This document shows positions 1-5,626 of a DNA stretch of 5,626 nt, one piece after another. The number at the start of each line of letters is the position of its first letter. Positions within the stretch are counted from its first letter, which is position 1. The DNA lies in contig CAMPIZ010000135.1 in the NCBI GenBank assembly GCA_946886675.1, forward strand, positions 1-5,626. Direction: 5' to 3'. The notes below the pieces were generated by a model, which was given only the letters and a program-made list of their open reading frames with translations, ran no database searches and was not told the origin of the DNA. The translations under genes were made by a program, and so were the position numbers. Source of the DNA: an uncultured Flavobacterium sp. (GTDB lineage: Bacteria; Bacteroidota; Bacteroidia; Flavobacteriales; Flavobacteriaceae).

Positions 1-51
1 TCATTATACCTTGTACAATGATGATTTTGTTATTTTTAAAAAAGGATATTA

Positions 52-2955
52 ATGAGGTTTTTTGCAATACTTTTTCTTTTATTTATGCAGGCTGCCACAG
101 CGCAGCAGGCAAAAATTTTTAACGATTATAAAACTGAGGCCGAAAGGAAATGGGCAGACAGTGTATATAATTCGTTAAGCTTTGAAGAAAGGGTAGGACA
201 ATTGTTTATGGTGGCGGCATACTCAAATAAAGATGCTGCGCATATTCAGGAAGTTGAGAAACTGGTAAAAGACTATAAAGTTGGCGGGCTTATATTTTTT
301 CAGGGAGGCCCTGTAAGGCAGGCCAAACTTACAAACCGCTATCAGGCGGAAGCCAAAACACCATTATTTATTGGTATAGATGCAGAATGGGGCCTAAGTA
401 TGAGGCTGGATTCTACTTACCGATATCCCTGGAACATGACATTGGGTGCGGTACAGGATATGCAACTCCTCGAAACTATGGGTGAGCAAATGGCTATTCA
501 GGCAAAAAGAATGGGCATACACTTTAACTTTGCCCCTGTACTGGATGTAAACGTAAATCCGCAAAACCCAATTATTGGCAACCGATCTTTTGGCGAGGAC
601 AAAAAAAATGTTACCGAAAGAGCATTAGCGCTTATGAAGGGAATACAAAGCCAGGGAATATATGCTACGGGTAAACACTTTCCGGGGCATGGAGATACTG
701 CAGCAGATTCACATTATTCATTGCCTTACCTACCATTTACAATTCAAAGGCTCGAAAACCTGGAGCTATATCCTTATAAAGAACTTTTTAAGGAAGGCCT
801 TGCCAGTATAATGATTGCACACCTTAATGTGCCAAGTATGGAGCCTACAGAAAATTATCCTACTTCTATATCATACAATGTTGTTACCAATATTGTACAG
901 AAAAAAATGGGCTTTGAAGGGCTTATTTTCACAGATGCCTTAAATATGAAAGCGGCCAGCAGTTTTATGCAGCCCGGGGAGATAGACCTTGAAGCATTTT
1001 TGGCAGGAAATGATATACTCCTATTCGCAGAAAATGTTCCTGTTGCAATAGATAAGTTTAAAGAAGCTTATGCCAATAACGTATTGACGGAAGATAGACT
1101 TGCTTATTCCGTAAAAAAGATACTGGCTTATAAATACAGAACAGGCCTTAATGATTATGAGCCAATAGATTTATTCCATCTCTATTCAGACCTTAATGAA
1201 GCTGTATATGACGACCTTAATTATAAGTTGTATGAAAGTGCTGTTACAGTAATTAAAAATGATGCACAGGCAGTACCTCTAAAAGATATCCAGAGTGAAC
1301 AAATTGCTTATGTTAAACTAGGTGACGCGGACGGCAGCGGTTTTCTTGAAATGCTGCAAAGCTATGCCGATGTTACCGAAGTAAGCGAGGAAAGCTTACC
1401 GTTATATAAAGAAAGCCTTAAAGATTATTCCACAGTAATTATTGGGTACCATAAGGCAGACGGCGCATGGAAGAATCATAATTTCTCACAAGCCGAACTC
1501 GACTGGATAGATACCCTGGCAAAAGAAAAAAGGGTAATTCTTACTGCATTTGTAAAGCCTTATGCGCTTATGCAAATAAAAGATTTTACCAATATAGAAA
1601 GTGTAGTACTGGCGTACCAGAATAATAGTATAGCGCACACTGTTGCTGCCGAAGTGATATTTGGCGCCGTGGGAGCCACAGGCAGGCTTCCGGTTTCTAT
1701 AAATGATGCTTTTACTGTGAATACAGGTGTTAATACTGAAACGGTAGACAGGCTTGGATTTACAACACCGGGCAACGCAGGTATGGACCCTGCTAAGCTT
1801 ACCCAGATAGACATACTGGCTCAAAAAGCCATTAATGAAAAAATGACCCCGGGACTACAGGTGCTTGTTGCGAGGCATGGAAAAATTGTATATCAAAAAT
1901 CATTTGGCTATCATACCTATGATAATGAAACACCGGTTAGGAATACTGATATATATGACGTAGCATCACTTACCAAGATACTTTCAACCCTGCCAAATGT
2001 AATGCAGCTGTATGATCAGGGTAAATTAAAACTGGATGCTAAGCTTGGTGATCTGTTGACTGAGTTTAAAGGTACGGACAAAAAGAACATCACATTAAAG
2101 GATATGCTGCTGCATCAGGCAAGATTTCAGCCGTGGATGCCATTTTACCAGGAAACGCTTGACGCTACAAGGCATCCTGATTCATTATATTATCAAAACT
2201 TTTACAGTCCTGAATTTCCTAATCAGGTTGCAGAACTTTTATACCTGAGAAAGGATTATCCGGATACTATTATAAAACGTATAGCTGAAAGCAAGCTACT
2301 GCCTAAAAAACAATACAGGTACAGTGATTTTACATTTATACTGCTTAAGGAATACCTTGAAAGGATAAAAGGCATGCCGCTGGATGTATTGAGTAATGAG
2401 GCTTTCTATAAACCATTAGGGGCTTCGCATACTTCATACAACCCGTTAAGAAAGTGGGATATGTGTATTATTCCGCCTACGGAAGTTGATAACTACTATC
2501 GTTACCAGACTGTGCAGGGATATGTTCACGATATGGCAGCAGCAATGCAGGATGGCGTTGCAGGCCATGCAGGACTTTTTTCTAATGCTGTAGATGTTGC
2601 CAAAATAATGCAGATGTACCTTAACGGAGGTAAATATGGCGGGAAACAATATTTTAGCCAGCAGACATTTGATACCTTTAATACCTGTTATGAATGTAAG
2701 GATGGTAACAGGAGAGGGCTGGGGCTGGATAAACCCCAAATTGAAAATCCGGGGCCTACTTGTGACTGTGTATCAAAATCTAGCTTTGGGCATACAGGCT
2801 TTACCGGAACGATGGCATGGGCCGACCCTGCCACAGGCATAGTATATGTTTTCCTGTCTAACAGAACGTATCCTGAAGCCGGTGAAAACAAGCTTTCTAA
2901 AGAAAATATAAGAGAAGATATCCAGAGGGTTATTCAGGAGTCTATAATTAAATAA
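52..2955 (+). CDS. Secreted NagZ-type GH3 beta-N-acetylglucosaminidase fused to a serine hydrolase (beta-lactamase family) domain
   Basis: The 967-residue protein starts with a signal peptide (hydrophobic 3-12, likely cleavage after A17 in ATA|QQ), so it should act in the periplasm or outside. Residues about 40-345 form a GH3 barrel with the NagZ signature KHFPGHGDT at 208-216, followed by the D219-S-H221 acid/base dyad; D295 in FTDALNM is the expected nucleophile. NRSFGED (177-183) and AGNDILL (318-324) are further family motifs. Residues about 395-560 match the second GH3 domain, ending near GRLPVSI (544-550). Residues about 585-965 are a beta-lactamase-fold hydrolase with S639-L-T-K642, Y757-S-D759 and H914-T-G916, so both active sites look intact. 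NagZ cleaves GlcNAc from muropeptides; the second domain may be an AmiE-like muramyl-L-alanine amidase or an esterase (inference). The ATG at 52 is favoured by the signal peptide and by AAAGGA at 41-46. Probably co-transcribed with the DUF1801 gene 21 nt downstream. Confidence 0.93.
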   Translation: MRFFAILFLLFMQAATAQQAKIFNDYKTEAERKWADSVYNSLSFEERVGQLFMVAAYSNKDAAHIQEVEKLVKDYKVGGLIFFQGGPVRQAKLTNRYQAEAKTPLFIGIDAEWGLSMRLDSTYRYPWNMTLGAVQDMQLLETMGEQMAIQAKRMGIHFNFAPVLDVNVNPQNPIIGNRSFGEDKKNVTERALALMKGIQSQGIYATGKHFPGHGDTAADSHYSLPYLPFTIQRLENLELYPYKELFKEGLASIMIAHLNVPSMEPTENYPTSISYNVVTNIVQKKMGFEGLIFTDALNMKAASSFMQPGEIDLEAFLAGNDILLFAENVPVAIDKFKEAYANNVLTEDRLAYSVKKILAYKYRTGLNDYEPIDLFHLYSDLNEAVYDDLNYKLYESAVTVIKNDAQAVPLKDIQSEQIAYVKLGDADGSGFLEMLQSYADVTEVSEESLPLYKESLKDYSTVIIGYHKADGAWKNHNFSQAELDWIDTLAKEKRVILTAFVKPYALMQIKDFTNIESVVLAYQNNSIAHTVAAEVIFGAVGATGRLPVSINDAFTVNTGVNTETVDRLGFTTPGNAGMDPAKLTQIDILAQKAINEKMTPGLQVLVARHGKIVYQKSFGYHTYDNETPVRNTDIYDVASLTKILSTLPNVMQLYDQGKLKLDAKLGDLLTEFKGTDKKNITLKDMLLHQARFQPWMPFYQETLDATRHPDSLYYQNFYSPEFPNQVAELLYLRKDYPDTIIKRIAESKLLPKKQYRYSDFTFILLKEYLERIKGMPLDVLSNEAFYKPLGASHTSYNPLRKWDMCIIPPTEVDNYYRYQTVQGYVHDMAAAMQDGVAGHAGLFSNAVDVAKIMQMYLNGGKYGGKQYFSQQTFDTFNTCYECKDGNRRGLGLDKPQIENPGPTCDCVSKSSFGHTGFTGTMAWADPATGIVYVFLSNRTYPEAGENKLSKENIREDIQRVIQESIIK

Positions 2956-2976
2956 TATAGCATAAAAAGAAAAAAG

Positions 2977-3435
2977 ATGCAGTACCATGTAAATACACCG
3001 GATGAATATATGGAAGCTATCCCCGAGGAAAGAAGGGAAGCAATGCAAAAACTGAGGGATACCATTAATAAAAATCTTCCTGCAGGATTTCAGGAAGGAG
3101 TAAGTTATGGTATGATGGGCTGGGCAGTGCCACACAGTATGTATCCTGCCGGATATCATTGTGACCCAAAGCAGCCGCTGCCATTTTTAGGTATTGCCTC
3201 ACAAAAGAATTTTATTGCGTTCTACCATATGGGAGTATATGCTAATAAAGAACTTCTGGATTGGTTTGTGGGAGAATACCCTAAACATGTAAAAACTAAA
3301 CTGGATATGGGTAAAAGCTGCATAAGGTTTAAAAAACCGGAAAATATACCTTATGAGCTTATCAGCGAACTGGTTTCAAAAGTTACTCCTGAACAGTGGA
3401 TTGAAACATATGAAAAAGCTTTTAAGAAGAAATAA
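2977..3435 (+). CDS. DUF1801 (YdhG-like) domain protein
   Basis: This 152-residue protein has no signal peptide or membrane segment and is expected in the cytoplasm. The DUF1801/YdhG-like pattern is recognised from an N-terminal helix with TPDEYMEAIPEERR (residues 7-20), a central GVSYGMMGWAVP stretch (41-52), FLGIASQKNFIAFYHMG (70-86) and a C-terminal helix rich in Lys. The family includes B. subtilis YdhG (Fra), reported as a frataxin-like iron chaperone, but most members are uncharacterised, and this one is somewhat longer, with an extra segment around residues 53-69 (HSMYPAGYHCDPKQPLP). No iron role should be assumed. The ATG follows a purine-rich leader (AAAAAGAAAAAAG) without a true Shine-Dalgarno core, which is normal in Bacteroidota. 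It lies 21 nt after the GH3 gene with no terminator between them, and is followed by a strong terminator, so it is probably the last gene of a two-gene unit. Confidence 0.85.
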   Translation: MQYHVNTPDEYMEAIPEERREAMQKLRDTINKNLPAGFQEGVSYGMMGWAVPHSMYPAGYHCDPKQPLPFLGIASQKNFIAFYHMGVYANKELLDWFVGEYPKHVKTKLDMGKSCIRFKKPENIPYELISELVSKVTPEQWIETYEKAFKKK

Positions 3436-3468
3436 TTTATAAGGTAATTATTACGTTAAATTCAGAAT

Positions 3469-3493
3469 AAAAACGGGGTGCCCCGTTTTTTTT
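3469..3493 (+). terminator. Rho-independent terminator after the DUF1801 gene
   Basis: A perfect inverted repeat pairs AAAAACGGGG (3469-3478) with CCCCGTTTTT (3481-3490) around a very short TG centre, and the T run continues to 3493. Opening the innermost pair gives a four-base loop. It lies 33 nt after the DUF1801 stop codon. The A tract on the left flank means it could also stop transcription from the minus strand. Its right edge is only 32 nt before the bshA start codon. Confidence 0.9.
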
Positions 3494-3525
3494 ATTTAAA
3501 TTCGTTCTTCATTAGTAAGTCTTTT

Positions 3526-4659
3526 ATGAAAATTGCAATAGTTTGTTATCCAACCTTTGGCGGTAGTGGTGTTGTTGCTACCGAGCTGGGATTGGAACTG
3601 GCACGCAGGGGGCACGAAATACATTTTATTACCTATAGCCAGCCTGTACGCCTCGCCTTATTAAACCCAAATTTACATTATCACGAAGTACACGTACCGG
3701 AATATCCGCTTTTCCACTACCAGCCGTATGAACTGGCACTTTCCAGCAAGCTGGTAGACATGGTGAAGCTCCATAAGATTGATCTGCTGCATGTACATTA
3801 TGCAATACCGCACGCTTATGCGGGCTATATGGCTAAAAAAATGCTCAAGGAGCAGGGTATAAAAATACCTATGGTAACCACACTGCATGGTACAGATATA
3901 ACCCTTGTAGGTAATCACCCGTTTTATAAGCCTGCTGTAAGTTTTAGCATTAACCATAGTGATGTGGTAACATCGGTATCGCAGGCGTTAAAAGATGAAA
4001 CTTACAGGCTTTTTGACATTAAAAGGGAAATAGAAGTTATTCCTAACTTTATAGAGGTAGATAAGAAGCGTATTGAAGAAAACTCCCCATGCCACCGCTC
4101 TATGATGGCTACCGAAACCCAAAAGATAATAACCCATATAAGTAACTTCCGCAAGGTAAAGCGTATACCGGATGTAATTAAGATTTTTAATGAAATACAA
4201 AAGGTTATGCCTGCTAAGCTAATGCTTGTGGGTGATGGACCTGAAAAAGAACCGGCTGAAAAGCTTTGTGACGAGCTTGGGTTGTCAGATAAGGTAATCT
4301 TCTTTGGCAACAGTAGCGAGATTAACGAAATACTTTGCTTTACCGATTTATTCCTGCTTCCATCAGAAACTGAAAGCTTTGGACTTGCTGCTCTTGAGGC
4401 AATGGCAAATGGTGTTCCCGTTATATCGAGCAATACCGGTGGTCTTCCTGAAGTAAACAGGGAAGGCTATTCAGGCTATATGGCAGATGTTGGAGATATA
4501 AAAACAATGTCTGAAAGGGCAATTTCTATACTTAGCGACGATAAAGTGCTGCTTCAGTTTAAAAATAATGCCCTTAAGGTAGCACAGGAATTTGATATAC
4601 AAAATATCGTACCTTTATATGAAAAGCTATATAAAAAAGCATTAAAAATAAAATCATGA
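3526..4659 (+). CDS. bshA: N-acetyl-alpha-D-glucosaminyl L-malate synthase BshA
   Basis: BshA is a cytoplasmic GT4-family, GT-B-fold retaining glycosyltransferase that joins GlcNAc from UDP-GlcNAc to L-malate, the first step of bacillithiol synthesis; BshB and BshC, which complete the pathway, are not in the window. The 377-residue protein matches BshA along its length: N-terminal CYPTFGGSG (7-15), PEYPLF (58-63), HVHYAIPHA (89-97), LHGTDITLVG (120-129), VIPNFIE (171-177), SNFRKVKR (206-213), and the donor-binding E-x7-E pair E283/E291 in ETESFGLAALEAM. I chose the ATG at 3526 because MKIAIVCYP is the usual family N-terminus. A GTG start at 3478 would add 16 residues, but it lies inside the terminator hairpin and encodes nothing family-like. 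There is no clear Shine-Dalgarno sequence. The stop codon overlaps the start of the downstream lipoprotein gene (ATGA at 4656-4659), so the two are probably translated from one mRNA. Confidence 0.95.
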   Translation: MKIAIVCYPTFGGSGVVATELGLELARRGHEIHFITYSQPVRLALLNPNLHYHEVHVPEYPLFHYQPYELALSSKLVDMVKLHKIDLLHVHYAIPHAYAGYMAKKMLKEQGIKIPMVTTLHGTDITLVGNHPFYKPAVSFSINHSDVVTSVSQALKDETYRLFDIKREIEVIPNFIEVDKKRIEENSPCHRSMMATETQKIITHISNFRKVKRIPDVIKIFNEIQKVMPAKLMLVGDGPEKEPAEKLCDELGLSDKVIFFGNSSEINEILCFTDLFLLPSETESFGLAALEAMANGVPVISSNTGGLPEVNREGYSGYMADVGDIKTMSERAISILSDDKVLLQFKNNALKVAQEFDIQNIVPLYEKLYKKALKIKS

Positions 4660-5111
4660 AAAAACTGGCATTTTTATCTTTAATTATTGTATTGGCAGGT
4701 TGTGCCATGAACAAAAAAGGGGAAGACGGCAAAAACGGCGCCTCAGGAAAATCAGGAGAGTATAACAATCATTATAAAATACTGGCAGAAGGTAGCTACG
4801 GAGGCCGCGAAACAGCTTCACAGGAAATTGTAAAGTCTCAGGAGGAGCTTGATGACCTATACAAGGGATTAAACCTTGAGGCTGCACCCGATGTTGATTT
4901 TGATACTTATAATGTGGTAGCTCTTTTTTTAGGACAAAAATCTAACGGTGGCTACAGCATTGGTATTGAAAGCGTAAAGTTTGAAGGGAACACAGCTACT
5001 GTAAAAATTAAAACCACAAAACCAAAACCCGGGGAAAATGTAACAATGGCACTTACACAGCCATACTGCATTGCCACAGTGACAAAGACAGATAAAATTA
5101 CTTTTGAATAA
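4656..5111 (+). CDS. PrcB C-terminal-domain lipoprotein
   Basis: The 151-residue precursor has a lipoprotein signal peptide: Lys2-Lys3, a hydrophobic core, and lipobox L13-A-G-C16, so the mature protein should begin with lipidated C16. A short Gly-rich linker follows (G22-G34; Gly every third residue, as in collagen), then a domain from about 41 to 151 matching the PrcB C-terminal family, with NGGYSI (97-102), the KPGEN turn (124-128) and QPYCIATV (135-142). The family is named after Treponema denticola PrcB, a lipoprotein of the dentilisin protease complex; in most bacteria its role is unknown, and no protease partner is visible here. The acidic GED close to C16 could help surface export in Bacteroidota, but it is not a clear export signal. 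The start overlaps the bshA stop by 4 nt, which suggests translational coupling, and a terminator follows 7 nt after the stop. Confidence 0.85.
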   Translation: MKKLAFLSLIIVLAGCAMNKKGEDGKNGASGKSGEYNNHYKILAEGSYGGRETASQEIVKSQEELDDLYKGLNLEAAPDVDFDTYNVVALFLGQKSNGGYSIGIESVKFEGNTATVKIKTTKPKPGENVTMALTQPYCIATVTKTDKITFE

Positions 5112-5118
5112 GTATTAC

Positions 5119-5144
5119 AAATCCCGGCAATGCCGGGATTTTTT
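5119..5144 (+). terminator. Terminator between convergent genes, probably bidirectional
   Basis: AATCCCGGCA and TGCCGGGATT form a near-perfect GC-rich hairpin (stem 5119-5128 with 5132-5141, loop AAT), followed by a T run through 5144. It ends the bshA-lipoprotein unit. The T run overlaps the stop codon of the convergent minus-strand gene (TAA, 5145-5143). On the minus strand the same hairpin sits directly after that stop but is followed only by TTTGT, so termination in that direction may be weaker. Confidence 0.9.
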
Positions 5145-5626
5145 AATTCGCTTTATTTTTAAAGTTTGTTTTTGTGCTATCCCATTTTATTAATTCAGGG
5201 TTATATGGTTTACCACTTTTTTTATGCTGCAATACTATGTTTTCCTGTTCTGTAGTTCTACGGCAGTCAATATATCTGTTTTCATAATCATGGTTAAAAA
5301 TGCGAAATAATTTATCTATTTCTGAAGATTGAAACGAATCTTTTTGCGAGCCTATAAATATAACCATACGTTCGTCAGGTTTAATAGAATCAATAACCCT
5401 GGATTTAAAAAAGCTTTCGAAATCATAGCCTGATAAATTAATAATATCCTCAGGGTAAAGCTTAATAAATGGTGCGGGAAACGGGCCTAAGTCTAAACCA
5501 TAGCCACAACCGATTGATGGATATGCTTCTGGCTGATAAAAATAATATATCTGGTTTAGTGAATCTATTATGAAGTTGTGATTAGAATAATGCTTGTCTT
5601 CATAAACAGCAGGTATTGAGGGAGAT
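5143..5626 (-). CDS. Unrecognised protein, C-terminal part only (start lies beyond the right edge)
   Basis: Reading the minus strand from the right edge (codons from 5625 down), the frame stays open for 160 codons to a TAA at 5145-5143. The gene therefore enters from outside the window; the ATG at 5367 is internal, because coherent coding sequence continues upstream of it. I do not recognise the family. The visible part is soluble in character with no membrane segment, and is rich in Tyr, Phe, Pro and Asp. It has an aromatic stretch (IYYFYQPEAYPSIGCGYG, about 27-44 codons from the edge), then LGPFPAPFIKLYPEDI, a hydrophobic RMVIFIGSQKDSF strand, a C-terminal SEIDKLFRIFNHDYENRY helix-like segment and a Lys/Asn-rich tail. 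It is convergent with the lipoprotein gene, with 31 nt between the stop codons, and shares the hairpin there. Confidence that it is coding is good; its function is unknown. Confidence 0.75.
   Translation of the reverse strand, partial: SPSIPAVYEDKHYSNHNFIIDSLNQIYYFYQPEAYPSIGCGYGLDLGPFPAPFIKLYPEDIINLSGYDFESFFKSRVIDSIKPDERMVIFIGSQKDSFQSSEIDKLFRIFNHDYENRYIDCRRTTEQENIVLQHKKSGKPYNPELIKWDSTKTNFKNKAN

Noticed and set aside
22..29. TGATTTTG resembles the Bacteroidota -7 promoter element TAnnTTTG ahead of the GH3 gene.
   Set aside because: It has a mismatch at the key second base, and no TTG lies at the right distance upstream within the window, so it cannot be supported as a promoter.
601..608. An A8 run in the GH3 gene as a possible slippage or phase-variation site.
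   Set aside because: The frame is intact across it, it encodes Lys-Lys-Asn in a normal surface position, and such runs are common in AT-rich genomes.
1486..1824. Minus-strand open frames of 112 and 84 codons inside the GH3 gene.
   Set aside because: They lie wholly within a well-supported coding sequence with clear domains and show no recognisable protein family; they are shadow frames.
3497..3504. TAAATTCG, one mismatch from the Bacteroidota -7 element, 22 nt before bshA.
   Set aside because: The expected -33 region falls in the terminator hairpin and has no TTG; in AT-rich DNA this match is easily chance.
3478..3525. A GTG-initiated 16-residue N-terminal extension of BshA.
   Set aside because: The GTG is inside the terminator stem, the added residues come from the T run, and BshA proteins normally start at the MKIAIVCYP equivalent.
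4002..4433. A 143-codon minus-strand open frame within bshA.
   Set aside because: It is fully antisense to conserved BshA motifs, and its Ser/Ile-rich composition is typical of an antisense reading of coding sequence.

Overview
The window looks like a stretch of chromosome from a Bacteroidota bacterium, most likely a Flavobacterium-like member of the Flavobacteriia. The basis is the AT-rich coding sequence, A-rich translation leaders with little or no Shine-Dalgarno signal, a bacillithiol-type BshA glycosyltransferase, and a secreted NagZ-type glycosidase fused to a serine hydrolase. No taxonomic search could be run. There are no mobile elements, CRISPR arrays, tRNA or rRNA genes, and no sign of recent transfer.

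Layout: bases 1-51 are a short leader. A large exported enzyme follows (52-2955): a GH3 beta-N-acetylglucosaminidase of the NagZ kind joined to a beta-lactamase-fold serine hydrolase. Only 21 nt later comes a small DUF1801 (YdhG-like) gene (2977-3435). The two are probably one transcript, closed by a strong hairpin-plus-T-run terminator at about 3469-3493. A second same-strand unit starts just 32 nt beyond that terminator: bshA (3526-4659), the first enzyme of bacillithiol synthesis, overlaps by 4 nt (ATGA) with a gene for a small PrcB-domain lipoprotein (4656-5111). A second hairpin (5119-5144) ends this unit. It also lies directly after the stop codon of a convergent minus-strand gene, of which only the C-terminal 160 codons are inside the window (5143-5626).

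The left unit points to peptidoglycan turnover in the periplasm. The GH3 domain would remove GlcNAc from muropeptides, and the serine hydrolase domain resembles the AmiE-type amidase that acts next in Bacillus subtilis muropeptide rescue. The right unit pairs a cytoplasmic thiol-biosynthesis enzyme with an envelope lipoprotein; their functional link is not evident from sequence. Apart from the tight packing and the fused enzyme, this is an ordinary housekeeping region. I found no convincing previously undescribed system; the findings are modest leads.
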